Made by a program: the position numbers and the translations under genes
The notes under the pieces: model-generated
Told to the model about the DNA's origin: nothing
The model's input: the letters and a program-made list of their open reading frames with translations, nothing else
Databases searched by the model: none
Shown: in pieces, positions 1 through 8,987 of the stretch
How positions within the stretch are numbered: position 1 is the stretch's first letter
Layout: the number at the start of each line of letters is the position of its first letter
Source: Myxococcales bacterium
Lineage (GTDB): Bacteria > Myxococcota > Kuafuiibacteriia > Kuafuiibacteriales > Kuafuiibacteriaceae
DNA: 46,024 nt
Reading direction: 5' to 3'
Assembly: GCA_019634385.1 (NCBI GenBank)
Contig: JAHQVK010000013.1
Coordinates: 1-46,024, forward strand

Positions 1-70
1 AGCAGGCCAACCGTTCACAAACGCAGGATACGGCATCAGCTCCGCGCCGGAATTTGAAGACACGCCCTAG
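1..70 (+). CDS. C-terminal end of a truncated gene
   Basis: One plus-strand frame (codons from base 2) is open from the window edge to a TAG at 68-70 and gives 22 residues ending GISSAPEFEDTP. The composition is plausible for protein, but the piece is too short to assign a family. The stop codon lies inside the left terminal inverted repeat of the palindromic element at 66-221, so that element may have supplied this C-terminus. It could also be a chance open frame. Confidence 0.4.
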   Translation, partial: AGQPFTNAGYGISSAPEFEDTP

Positions 71-221
71 CAGCCGGTCGATTTAGCCCTGTGTGTAGCT
101 ATCGAGCCCGGCTTTTCGTGAAACGCTCTGACGACGAGGCGAGCGTACCTGGCGGTACGTGACCGAGGAGAGATTTCTTGTGGTCAGGACGTTTCGTTTC
201 ACACAAAGACCGGCTGCTAGG
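66..221. repeat. Palindromic MITE-like element with 14-bp terminal inverted repeats
   Basis: The ends are a perfect 14-bp inverted repeat: CCTAGCAGCCGGTC at 66-79 and its reverse complement at 208-221. Inside, the arms match again imperfectly: TTTTCGTGAAACG near 113-125 pairs with the CGTTTCACAC region near 195-204. The centre is a perfect hairpin, CGTACC-TGGC-GGTACG, near 146-161. The left arm has about 35 extra bases (about 80-113). No transposase is encoded and no clear target-site duplication is visible. This is the architecture of a miniature inverted-repeat element or a large REP-like palindrome. Only one copy is in the window, so mobility is inferred. Confidence 0.6.
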
Positions 222-233
222 CACTGGATGCTT

Positions 234-977
234 TTATGCTGAGATTTGGTGCCCAACAGAAGGCTGAGTATCAAAACTGTCTAGGCGGAGCTCACCCAGA
301 GGGGCCTCATCTTCAACAACTTCGATATCACCGCCGGATGCTTTGGCTCGCAGAGTCTCATTCAGTATCTCTACAGTCGGCAAACGAATCATTGGATCTG
401 CGCTCTTAAAATCGGCGACAACAGCACATACCTCAGCCAGACCGCTTTCCAAGGTGCTGACTTCCTCGTTGGCCAGGTTGAGCATCTCATCCATCGTTCG
501 AAACGCATCAAGGATTGCTTCTGCTTGTTCCTTAAACTCTGGAGGTAAACCTTTTGTTCCCCCAAGACGACCCACCATATTCACTGCTTCCATCTGTTTT
601 TCTTGGGTAGCTAGTACCTTCTCTGACAGAGATGTTGCTGCTGTTGATAAGTCGGTAAGAACACCCGATGACTCGGAAATTCGCCCTTTAAGACCAGTAA
701 AAACTTCCTCGTCGCCCATCATTTTGCCTTCATCCTTCAAGGCAGTGATGTCCGTCTCCTCAAAAGTAATAATCTTCCTTTTTCTCGCTGCTTCTTCTTC
801 AATCCTCCGGGCCTCTGCTTTTGCTTCCTCCACTTTCTTCTGAAGTGCTGCCACACGAACATTCGCCTGATTCCCAGCAGCTTTTGCTCGTAGGTAAAAA
901 ACATAAGCTGCTACAAAACCGACCATGAGGACATCAATCGCGCCAGCAACTACCCAAGTAGACAATTCAAGATTCAT
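234..977 (-). CDS. Membrane-anchored coiled-coil protein, unknown function
   Basis: I do not recognise a family. The 247-residue protein starts with one N-terminal membrane helix (about residues 8-28). An Ala/Glu/Lys/Arg-rich coiled coil follows (about 35-70), then a helical region and an acidic C-terminus. The ATG at 977 is chosen because GGAGG lies 9 bases upstream; an in-frame ATG at 986 abuts the GGAGG and an ORF start at 1049 runs far into the upstream gene. The start overlaps the end of the vWA-like gene by 11 bp, so the two are probably translationally coupled. The shape, one helix plus a long coiled coil, suggests a scaffold or partner for the exported vWA-like protein, but that is inference. 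Confidence 0.75.
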   Translation of the reverse strand: MNLELSTWVVAGAIDVLMVGFVAAYVFYLRAKAAGNQANVRVAALQKKVEEAKAEARRIEEEAARKRKIITFEETDITALKDEGKMMGDEEVFTGLKGRISESSGVLTDLSTAATSLSEKVLATQEKQMEAVNMVGRLGGTKGLPPEFKEQAEAILDAFRTMDEMLNLANEEVSTLESGLAEVCAVVADFKSADPMIRLPTVEILNETLRAKASGGDIEVVEDEAPLGELRLDSFDTQPSVGHQISA

Positions 978-2673
978 CGACTTCATCCTCCCAGTCTGAG
1001 TCTCCGAGGTTGGGGCCACTAAGTCTTCTAGCTTGACGAACCGCAACAAAACCCAAGAATCCCACCAAAAGCGGAATATTTAATACAAACCATCTTGTCC
1101 CGAGAGACCAAACGTAGTCCATTAACACCGGATCTCTTGCAGCATCGTTGTACGGCCCCCCTCCATCACTACGAACAACAAAGCCGTCTATCGTTTTTCC
1201 TTGGATATCAACCCGCAACTCATGAACCACCCCCAACTCTGGTTTGGGCAAGCCAACAACCATCGTCCGCCCGTTGCGCTTAAAGCTATGTTGTGCCAAC
1301 AACTTATCTCTGGCGAAGACACGGACCAATGCATAGAGCTCTACAAATCGAGGGCAGGTTTGACTCAGATAAACAACTATCCTTCGTTGCTCTTCTTCAA
1401 ACTTCCCACTGAAGCATTCAGGGTTAACCAAATAGGCCAATTCTCTCTCTCTGCGAATTTCTGGGCTAAAAACAGAAAGCCGTACTGAATGATACCCTTG
1501 AATCTCATTTACTATTTCGCCAGAGAAGAAGCCCCCCTCATCTCTGGTCAGCCGCACCGGAGAGAGATGACCAGAAGGGGCTTCGATCACCGCCTCCATA
1601 ACCATGTGTTTAAGTTTGGTGTAACTGTCTACCGGCGTATCCTTGTCCAGTAGAACCGCTCGGATTCGAGTCCTACCACCGATCATGGGACTCTCCGGTT
1701 CAATACGCACCTGAATGCTAAAGTCACTCGAATTAACAAGTCCTACTGCTTGGTCAGCACCCTCGGGTTGATCTAGTCGCCATACCCCAGCCTCTGGATT
1801 CTCAATTCGCACCAAATCATAGTCTTTAAAAGACTGCCATGCCACACCAGGATACTTTGTTTTTGCACCTAATATTCGCTCACCAGGAGTGATAACTCGA
1901 TTCCTAGTTTTTGGCGTCTTTTTGGGTAGAACCACCGTCGCCTTAGATATACTTCCATCTAAGACAACTTTATCTTCTACAATAATCAAACGTTCACGGT
2001 TATGTAAGGATGCAAATATATCCGAAAACGCACTCTTGAGATCCGAGCCTTTCTTAACCTGATAGGCTTTTCCTCCCGTTGCCTCCACAACATCTTCGTA
2101 AGCGGACATATCCGTTGTGGCCCCTAGCGCCACCACATACGCGAGTATGCCCATTTTCTTCAGCTTAGCTCCAAACTCTGGCGAAATCGATGGTGACTCA
2201 ACGCCGTCACGTAGTTCGTGAGCTACAATGAGGACTGCATCCGCCGTGCTAGGCTTCGGCTCAGCAAAAATCTTCGAGATATAGTCGCTTAGCTGCTCAA
2301 AAGACACCGGCTCTAGCTCTGGTAACTTACGAAAAGAGGTTCGCAGACCAGAAAATGTACTCTTCCTAGCAAGGGGCTTCGGCGCTATTCGAAGCGACTC
2401 ATTCGATTCTGCAAAGAGTCCAAGCTCATCCTCCGGATTTGACATTCCGGCGTACAACATCAACGCCGACAGACTCAACTGACGTGTAACTACGCTACCA
2501 TTGCGATCATCCACCACCAAAAGTGTCCGCGCAGCGACCGACTTCTCAGCCTTCCCCGCTTCTTCACTCGAAATATCCGCTTGAGATTCTTTCGGCGCAG
2601 GAGTCTGAGCCGTGCCAACTCTTGCTATAAGGAACAGCGCCAGCACCCCTGGCCATGCACGTAAGTTGCCCAT
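967..2673 (-). CDS. Exported vWA-like protein with C-terminal membrane anchor
   Basis: The protein (568 residues) has a signal peptide (hydrophobic segment about residues 7-22, then GTAQ), a von Willebrand factor A-like region (about 45-225) and beta-rich segments. One membrane helix near the C-terminus (about 530-550) precedes a short Arg-rich then acidic tail. This is the topology of BatA/BatB-type and secreted vWA proteins, with the bulk in the periplasm. The metal-site motif DxSxS is imperfect: the region reads VDDRNGS, with Asn at the second position, so metal binding may be weak or lost. The start at 2673 has GGAGG 7 bases upstream; an in-frame start at 2712 lies upstream of that Shine-Dalgarno and is unlikely. 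It is coupled to the downstream coiled-coil gene. Confidence 0.7.
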   Translation of the reverse strand: MGNLRAWPGVLALFLIARVGTAQTPAPKESQADISSEEAGKAEKSVAARTLLVVDDRNGSVVTRQLSLSALMLYAGMSNPEDELGLFAESNESLRIAPKPLARKSTFSGLRTSFRKLPELEPVSFEQLSDYISKIFAEPKPSTADAVLIVAHELRDGVESPSISPEFGAKLKKMGILAYVVALGATTDMSAYEDVVEATGGKAYQVKKGSDLKSAFSDIFASLHNRERLIIVEDKVVLDGSISKATVVLPKKTPKTRNRVITPGERILGAKTKYPGVAWQSFKDYDLVRIENPEAGVWRLDQPEGADQAVGLVNSSDFSIQVRIEPESPMIGGRTRIRAVLLDKDTPVDSYTKLKHMVMEAVIEAPSGHLSPVRLTRDEGGFFSGEIVNEIQGYHSVRLSVFSPEIRRERELAYLVNPECFSGKFEEEQRRIVVYLSQTCPRFVELYALVRVFARDKLLAQHSFKRNGRTMVVGLPKPELGVVHELRVDIQGKTIDGFVVRSDGGGPYNDAARDPVLMDYVWSLGTRWFVLNIPLLVGFLGFVAVRQARRLSGPNLGDSDWEDEVDES

Positions 2674-2865
2674 TTTTCCGCCTCCCCATAAATGTTCGGA
2701 CGGCCGGATCAATGATTCACCGCTTGATAGGTTGCTGGGACCCCACCGTCTTAGAGCGGGACACGGTCACTTTAGAATCGCAGCTAGGTAAAAATGTTCA
2801 CTTCCAGGCACTCAAGCCGTTTCAGCTCTGGCCCTGGCGCCTGACTTCAGCTTCCCTATTACAGT

Positions 2866-3801
2866 ATGGACACTGATGTTGAGGTCTTTGCGCCCGCCAC
2901 CGTCGCCAACGTTGGCTGCGGCTTCGATGTACTCGGTTTTGCGATCCACCGACCGGGTGATTTGGTGGTGGCTCGCCCGGGGCCAGAAAACCAACTCACG
3001 ATCGAGTCCATTCATGGTGAAAGCGAAGGTATTCCACTCGAAATCGAGAAGAATACGGCCGGAGTCGCAGCCAAGGCTTTGCTGGACCACCTCGGTGAAA
3101 GACGGGGAATTAGCCTAGAAATCACTAAGGGTATTCCGATAGGCAGCGGCACCGGATCAAGTGCAGCCAGTGCCGTGGCCGCAGTTATGGCAGTCAACGA
3201 GTTTCTGGGCCGGCCTCTTTCCCGATTGGAGCTACTTCCCTTTGCCCTCGAGGGTGAAGCGATCGCTAGCGGAGGAGCCAAACATGCAGACAACGTTGGC
3301 CCGTGTCTGCTGGGCGGCATGGTCTTGTGCCCAACCAATGCTAACATTGAACCGGTTCAACTCTCTTATCCCGAAACTCTCCACGCAGCGGTAGTCCTCC
3401 CCAAGCTCCACATACTAACCACAAAAGCCCGTGCGATCTTACCGGCGCAGATCGATATGAAGACCGCAATTACTCAGTGGGGAAACGTTGGGAGCTTGGT
3501 TGCTGGTCTGCTGCAAAATGACCTCACCCTGATTGGCCACTCTCTGCAGGACGTTGTCGCTGAACCCTACCGCGCTCAACTCATCCCTGGTTTTCCCGAT
3601 GTCCGTCTGGCAGCCTTAGATGCTGGCGCACTAGGGTGTGGGATATCCGGTGCTGGACCAGCAATATTCGCCATATGTAATGGGAACCAAACGGCTTTCG
3701 AGGTGGCCATCTCAATGCAAAAATCCTTTGCGAAAAACGACCTCGAATCATACCGATACATCTCTCCAATAAATCCGCTGGGAGCCCAACGCACCCGATG
3801 A
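2866..3801 (+). CDS. thrB: Homoserine kinase
   Basis: This is a GHMP-family kinase of 311 residues, close to the usual 300-320 for ThrB. It phosphorylates homoserine with ATP to O-phosphohomoserine, the step before threonine synthase in cytosolic threonine synthesis. The N-terminal motif is PATVANVGCGFDVLG, the ThrB version of the opening strand. The ATP-binding glycine/serine loop is GIPIGSGTGSSAAS (about residues 89-102). HADNVGPCLLGG (about 140-151) and a C-terminal GCGISGAGPAIFA loop complete the family signature. It stands alone: no thrA or thrC is adjacent. It diverges from the vWA-like gene across 192 bp that must hold both promoters. Confidence 0.93.
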   Translation: MDTDVEVFAPATVANVGCGFDVLGFAIHRPGDLVVARPGPENQLTIESIHGESEGIPLEIEKNTAGVAAKALLDHLGERRGISLEITKGIPIGSGTGSSAASAVAAVMAVNEFLGRPLSRLELLPFALEGEAIASGGAKHADNVGPCLLGGMVLCPTNANIEPVQLSYPETLHAAVVLPKLHILTTKARAILPAQIDMKTAITQWGNVGSLVAGLLQNDLTLIGHSLQDVVAEPYRAQLIPGFPDVRLAALDAGALGCGISGAGPAIFAICNGNQTAFEVAISMQKSFAKNDLESYRYISPINPLGAQRTR

Positions 3802-3873
3802 CCACTGCTCAGGCTTTGGACGCACCCTCACCCACTTTGGGTCCACCAAACCGTATCGTAGAAACATGACAAC

Positions 3874-6201
3874 GTGTGCATCGCCATCGTCGCGGTAGCT
3901 TCTATTGCATTTTCACATCCAGATCCAATCTACCAAATCGCCCCTGCAGAACCGGCAAAAAGCTCATCAACAGCCATTGGTTTAGTGGCAAGTGGGGCCG
4001 TCTCTCTCGGTGCATATCAAGCTGGATTCCTGTATCTCACCACCGAAATAAAAAAACGGTATCCTGAAAACAACCAACCCTTAAAACTCGTCACCGGTGC
4101 CTCAGCCGGCAGCACTAACGCGCTGGTGACCGGCATCGAAAATTGTCAGCCATCACGTTCAGAACCGGATCAAAGCTTAGGTTGGCGTATTTGGATACCA
4201 ATCGGCTTCGCTGATATTTGGGATCCCAAAAATGTCCAAACAAACGGAGTTCTCTCAAACCAAGCCATGAAGAAGGCATTCTCGAAGTTAAGCCCTGAGC
4301 TCAGCCGGGGTTTACCCAAAGAATGTGATTTCGTTGCCGGGTTTACGGCTACTCGGGTACATCCGCTAAACGTAAGTCTCACTCCAGGTCTACGAGTGCC
4401 CCGACAGGAGGATAAGTTTGTTGTCCGAGTCCAAGGGCAAGGTATTGGCACACCTGTCCGTATTAGCAACTACGTCGATCCCTACCAAAGTACTCCTATG
4501 CCCCTACTGCCACTTACCGGAGCGGTAAGCCAGAAAGGTGCAGCCAAAGACTACGCACTATTAAGCAAAGTGCTATTTGCATCAGCGGCTTTTCCGCTGG
4601 CTTTTGCCCCAGTCCGTATTTCTTACTGTCTGACTACGCCACCAAGTCAATATATCTTTATTCCGCGACTAGATACGAGCTGTACTAAACCGAATCGATC
4701 AGATGAGTTTATAGATGGTGGCGTCTTCGACAACTCTCCCTTGCATCTAGCCTACAGCCTGGCACGGAGTGGTCTTCGCACTTCACCCAACGGGCTCCCT
4801 GAATGGCGTAATTTAGAGGTATCATCCTGGCTCGATAGTCGTCCTCTATTTTCAGATATCTACTTTGGCTACGTAGATCCATGGACTAGAGCTTATCCCG
4901 AGATAAAGCTACCAAGCGAAAAGCCAAAGAAAACAACTCTCAAATATATTATTGATCTCGCCGCCAATTTTGTTGGTGCTTCCCGTGCTCGCGAACTCTT
5001 CAATCTTACAAAGGTTCACGATCGAATAAAAAGACAAGTATTACTCAGTCAAAATCACTTTCCACCCGCGGGTGATCTCTTCTATGCTTTTTTTGGGTTC
5101 TTTGAGCGTGATCTCCGTATCTTCGACTTTTATCTAGGAATGTATGATGCATTGGTTCTCATTCAGGAAAAAAGACCTGATATACCTATACTCAACAAAC
5201 TAGATCTTACTCATGGCTCTTGGCGGCCTTTTGCATGCATGCTCAGCTGGTTCAATTCTAATCACAAATCATTGCGACATACCTGCCAAGATGACTCACT
5301 ATCCAATTTCCGCATTCTTATACAAGTCTCGCTAGAACGCGTTTACCAAAACTGCTCAAAACTATCATCAACCGAGATTCGCTTAGGCCCAAAGCACTAT
5401 CACTGTGAAGCAGCTAGCAGTGGGCTTCGTCCACCCCAGTTGATATATGACCGAGGCAAAGATTGGGAAAGCTACGATCTATCCACAACCAGAGGATTGC
5501 TCGACCGGCTGTCTGATCTAGCATTTGCCTTTAAGGATTTAGGCCTCAATCCATCACAAGCAAGTCGAATTCGCTCCGTACTCAAGCAACACTTTGTTCA
5601 AATCGCCCACGATACTGCCGATATTGACCAAAATAGTTCCATTCGTGGGGTACTCAAAGTTGGTAGCAGCGTGGTGGCCAACGAAACTTTGGGTTATGAG
5701 TCTCCTCCGTGGATGATTCCAATTACGATCGGGACGGATGCGATCGAGACCGGACTCATCTTTGCTCCCTTTAGTGGGGCTGAAGGATGGTTACGACTCA
5801 ATCTAGCCCTCCAACTGCGCAACTGGACCAACTTTCTCCCTGGGGAGGAGCGCTATGTTGCCCTAAGTACCCTGTTCGGACCGGAATTTCTTCTCACCCG
5901 GTGGACCTCAGGTATTCTTCAACCATCTGTGGGACTTCGGGCTGGATATCAACTGAGTTCAGGAGATCAATTCGCCACCAAACGATGCCAACCATCGTTG
6001 GATCGAACCGACCACAGAGGATGCAGCCAGATTCTCACCCAAGCATTCATAGCTCTAGGTATTGTCGACCGGGTACGGCTGCAGCTACAGCTTGATTTTT
6101 TCCCCGAGCCTCCGGGTAAGGTCCGAGAAAATAATAATCCTTCCGCATTTAACAACTACCCAGTCCAACTAAGTGTCTCTGGGGGAATCACATTTTTCTA
6201 G
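3874..6201 (+). CDS. Patatin-like phospholipase with probable C-terminal outer-membrane barrel
   Basis: The protein has 775 residues. After a short hydrophobic N-terminus comes a patatin domain: oxyanion segment SGAVSLGAYQAG, nucleophile Ser in GASAGS (about residue 77) and the catalytic Asp in DGGVFDNSP (about residue 281). Patatins use this Ser/Asp dyad to hydrolyse acyl esters of membrane lipids. The last 180 or so residues alternate polar and hydrophobic residues and end in SGGITFF, a terminal Phe typical of Bam-inserted outer-membrane proteins. This suggests a PlpD-like layout, an enzyme domain plus barrel. The start is GTG because an in-frame stop lies at 3859; the ribosome site is weak and the signal peptide lacks a basic n-region. 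The 3' end overlaps convergent recJ by 33 bp. Confidence 0.82.
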   Translation: MCIAIVAVASIAFSHPDPIYQIAPAEPAKSSSTAIGLVASGAVSLGAYQAGFLYLTTEIKKRYPENNQPLKLVTGASAGSTNALVTGIENCQPSRSEPDQSLGWRIWIPIGFADIWDPKNVQTNGVLSNQAMKKAFSKLSPELSRGLPKECDFVAGFTATRVHPLNVSLTPGLRVPRQEDKFVVRVQGQGIGTPVRISNYVDPYQSTPMPLLPLTGAVSQKGAAKDYALLSKVLFASAAFPLAFAPVRISYCLTTPPSQYIFIPRLDTSCTKPNRSDEFIDGGVFDNSPLHLAYSLARSGLRTSPNGLPEWRNLEVSSWLDSRPLFSDIYFGYVDPWTRAYPEIKLPSEKPKKTTLKYIIDLAANFVGASRARELFNLTKVHDRIKRQVLLSQNHFPPAGDLFYAFFGFFERDLRIFDFYLGMYDALVLIQEKRPDIPILNKLDLTHGSWRPFACMLSWFNSNHKSLRHTCQDDSLSNFRILIQVSLERVYQNCSKLSSTEIRLGPKHYHCEAASSGLRPPQLIYDRGKDWESYDLSTTRGLLDRLSDLAFAFKDLGLNPSQASRIRSVLKQHFVQIAHDTADIDQNSSIRGVLKVGSSVVANETLGYESPPWMIPITIGTDAIETGLIFAPFSGAEGWLRLNLALQLRNWTNFLPGEERYVALSTLFGPEFLLTRWTSGILQPSVGLRAGYQLSSGDQFATKRCQPSLDRTDHRGCSQILTQAFIALGIVDRVRLQLQLDFFPEPPGKVRENNNPSAFNNYPVQLSVSGGITFF

Positions 6202-8022
6202 AGCATCCGCATCCTTCAGTAACTCACTACCGATGCGCAAATCGCGCACTCTGAGTTCAACCGAACGATGGCCTTGGTACTCATTGAGTTCAACGCTGGC
6301 GGCCAAACAAACTTCAACGCCTGGCTCACATTGTCCCGACAACTCTGCTTTTCGAAAAGCCATAGCAGACACCAGACGATGCTCACCTTCTAATCGCAGT
6401 TTGAGATGATCGTGTCCTACAACTCGGGCCTCTCGGACTCGCATCTTTGCGACACGAAAGACCGGCTGGGGGTTCGCGTTACCAAATGGCTCTAACTGTT
6501 GAAGGCCCTCATACACCGGAAAATCTATCTCGGCCGAACTCAGATCATCATCATAGTCGAGCAGGGCCTCGGTCTGTTGACCAAAGCTCGGGTCCGCTCG
6601 GGAACGAGCCGTTAAATCATCGCGGAACGCGGTAAGATTCTCATACCGCATTCGAAGGCCAGCTGCCGCTCGATGACCACCAAACTTGATCAGGTGATGC
6701 TGGCAGTCGCGCATAGCATCATACAAATGAAGTCCACGAGCCGTTCGGCCCGAACCACGCCCACCTTCTCCAACTAGAATCGTGGGCCGATCGTACCGCT
6801 CAACCAACTTAGAAGCAACAATGCCCACTACCCCTGCATGCCACGTAGGATCACCCAGAACCAACACATCCGGTAGGCCCAACTGCGCAACCATCTTTTC
6901 GACCATTGCTACCGAAGACTCATAAACGTCGCCCTCAATCCGCCTACGCTCCCCATTCGCCTCATCCAACGCCTGTGCAATGGGACGAGCGTCTTCTATC
7001 GACTCAGCAAGGAGCAATCTCACGCCCACGGTCGCATCGTCCAGTCGTCCAACCGCATTGATGCGCGGCCCTAACTTAAAGCCAACATCACCGCTATTGA
7101 TGCGAGAGGGGATCACCTTAGATACTTCCATTAAGGCCCGAGCACCGGGCCGTTCCGCGAGTCGTAGAGCTTTGAGACCGTAGTGAGTAAGAACTCGGTT
7201 CACCCCCATCAACGGAACCATGTCTGCAATGGTTCCTAAGGCAACTAAGTCCGTTCGCTTAAGTAAGTGAGGCTCCGGTCGGTCCGGCGAATAATAACCT
7301 CGCTCCCGCAGAACCTTTCTCACCCCAATGATGAGATTGTACGTTACACCAACTGCCGCCAGGCCTTTGTCGGGATATTTGCAGTCTGGCTGGTGAGGAT
7401 TCAGGGTTGCGACCGCATTAGGCAGTACGGGCGGGCATCGATGATGATCAACAATGATACACGCTAGCCCCAAATCATTGGCTTGGGAGATCTCGTCAGC
7501 AGCCGTGATTCCACAATCAAGGGTAACCAGCAGGCGAGCACCGGATTGAGCAATCCCCTCGATCGCCTTCTGGTTAAGACCATAGCCTTCCCGTAGCCGC
7601 TTCGGAATATAGATCTCCGGTTCCAGGCCATGTTCTCCCAGGAACTCAGCCAGCAAACTCGATGAGGTAACTCCATCAACGTCGTAGTCACCATAAAGAC
7701 ATACCGACTCCTGATTGATTACCGCATCCGCCACCCTCTCAGCAGCCCGCTTTAGATCCTTCATCAGAAACGGGTGAGGAAGATGCTCCAGTTTGGGTTC
7801 TAAGAATCGCTTGGCCTCCTCTTTGGTGGATATGCCTCGGGCCACCAACAACCTTGCGATCCTCGGATCTATCGCCACTTCGTGGCATAACTGTTCAGCC
7901 ACCCGCTCATCACACGGCCGACGTACCCATACCCGGCGTACACCACCACCAGAGGTTGCCTGCTCCCCGTCTGCCTTATTCATATCGATGATAGAGAAAC
8001 TACACACACCCGTTCCCAGCAA
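6169..8022 (-). CDS. recJ: Single-stranded-DNA-specific 5'-3' exonuclease RecJ
   Basis: RecJ degrades single-stranded DNA 5' to 3' in RecF-pathway recombination, mismatch repair and base-excision repair. The 617-residue length fits the family (about 560-620). DHH-superfamily metal motifs are in order: YGDYDVDG (about residue 110), TLDCGI (about 167), VDHH (about 190) and a later GPRINAVGRLDD. DHHA1 features include GHRAAAGLR, and an OB-like C-terminal domain follows. The start may be TTG at 8022, which has GAGGAG about 9 bases upstream; an ATG at 7983 has no ribosome site. The gene may be co-transcribed with the two membrane-protein genes upstream (66-bp gap to 8089). Confidence 0.93.
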   Translation of the reverse strand: MLGTGVCSFSIIDMNKADGEQATSGGGVRRVWVRRPCDERVAEQLCHEVAIDPRIARLLVARGISTKEEAKRFLEPKLEHLPHPFLMKDLKRAAERVADAVINQESVCLYGDYDVDGVTSSSLLAEFLGEHGLEPEIYIPKRLREGYGLNQKAIEGIAQSGARLLVTLDCGITAADEISQANDLGLACIIVDHHRCPPVLPNAVATLNPHQPDCKYPDKGLAAVGVTYNLIIGVRKVLRERGYYSPDRPEPHLLKRTDLVALGTIADMVPLMGVNRVLTHYGLKALRLAERPGARALMEVSKVIPSRINSGDVGFKLGPRINAVGRLDDATVGVRLLLAESIEDARPIAQALDEANGERRRIEGDVYESSVAMVEKMVAQLGLPDVLVLGDPTWHAGVVGIVASKLVERYDRPTILVGEGGRGSGRTARGLHLYDAMRDCQHHLIKFGGHRAAAGLRMRYENLTAFRDDLTARSRADPSFGQQTEALLDYDDDLSSAEIDFPVYEGLQQLEPFGNANPQPVFRVAKMRVREARVVGHDHLKLRLEGEHRLVSAMAFRKAELSGQCEPGVEVCLAASVELNEYQGHRSVELRVRDLRIGSELLKDADALEKCDSPRDT

Positions 8023-8088
8023 GATTCCCTGCTCCTCGGGTACTTCACATTCAGAAGGGAATGCCTTAGTAGGAGATTCTAAAAAAAG

Positions 8089-8979
8089 TCACTCTTTAAA
8101 TGCCGGACGCTGTGCGGCATCGGGCGCTCGGGACAAGCGACCAGCTTGTGAGACCCAATCATCTCGACGAATACGGCCCCTAAATGATGCTAGGCGCGTA
8201 TCAACAAACGTAATGTCTTCATTGTCCCATTCCGCAATCTGCCAAAAGTAAAATACCCCAGCGCGGTGCAGAGTCCGCTCTAGGACCGGCCCAACGCCGG
8301 CTATCTTTCGCAAGGGATCCGGCGGTCCAAATGCGGCTTCCGTCAGGAGATTCCTAGAGCCTTCTCGCCAAAGCACATGGCTGGTGGTGATCCCAAAACT
8401 ACGGTCCTCACCGCCAACCGCCTGAACCTCACTATCAACCACGCGAAGCGCTGGTTCCAGGGCTCTGCGCTGTTCGGAACCTAGCCGCTCATCCCGGCCA
8501 AGGACACTCTCCATCCGGTTGACCAACTGATCTAGCCGCTCATGATCAACAGTGCCTCCACGCCCCTCTGACCCAACGATATCTCGCTCCAAGTCAACCA
8601 GGCGTACCTCAATCAAGCGAAGACGCTCCAAAACCGGGGTGAGGTCCAATTTTCCCCCGCAAATCTCATTTAATCGGGTTTCAAGCGTAGCTACCTGGGT
8701 GGGCCATGTCTGTTTCTTGACCTGCTCGCCAAGTACGTGGATCTGATCACAAAGCTCGTTCAGCCGAGCTTCGGCACTATGATGAAAGTTCTCAAATCGT
8801 TCTTTGAGCACCATCAGATCTTTCAATTTGTCCCGATCTTCAACCTTTGTTCTTTCGAGCAATATATAGGCATCGGTTACGTCCTCGACGTTTAGGTATA
8901 TCCAATACCTCATGCCCACCGCTCCAAGCAGCGAGGCAAAAACAAAAAGCAGAGCTACTTCCGCAACGAGAAAATCCAT
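8089..8979 (-). CDS. Membrane-anchored coiled-coil protein with C-terminal helix-hairpin-helix domain
   Basis: There is one N-terminal membrane helix (about residues 3-25), then a charged, helical coiled-coil stretch (about 40-150) and a linker. The C-terminal domain (about 240-290) reads IAGVGPVLERTLHRAGV, then FYFWQIAEW and RGRIRRDDWV. That is the helix-hairpin-helix fold found at the C-terminus of some L21 ribosomal proteins and NADH-dehydrogenase-associated proteins. It could bind nucleic acid or protein; its substrate is unknown. ATG 8979 is chosen because GAGG lies 6 bases upstream; TTG at 8991 is the alternative. The start lies within about 10 bp of the stop of the upstream gene, and recJ follows, so this looks like an operon. 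Confidence 0.75.
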   Translation of the reverse strand: MDFLVAEVALLFVFASLLGAVGMRYWIYLNVEDVTDAYILLERTKVEDRDKLKDLMVLKERFENFHHSAEARLNELCDQIHVLGEQVKKQTWPTQVATLETRLNEICGGKLDLTPVLERLRLIEVRLVDLERDIVGSEGRGGTVDHERLDQLVNRMESVLGRDERLGSEQRRALEPALRVVDSEVQAVGGEDRSFGITTSHVLWREGSRNLLTEAAFGPPDPLRKIAGVGPVLERTLHRAGVFYFWQIAEWDNEDITFVDTRLASFRGRIRRDDWVSQAGRLSRAPDAAQRPAFKE

Positions 8980-8987
8980 ATCGAGCC

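Noticed and set aside
83-274. A 63-codon minus-strand open frame across the palindromic element
   Set aside because: It is explained by the inverted-repeat element, has no ribosome site and overlaps the end of the downstream gene.
6173-7694. Several open frames of 60-78 codons on either strand within recJ
   Set aside because: All are shadows of the recJ coding frame with no start signals or recognisable motifs.
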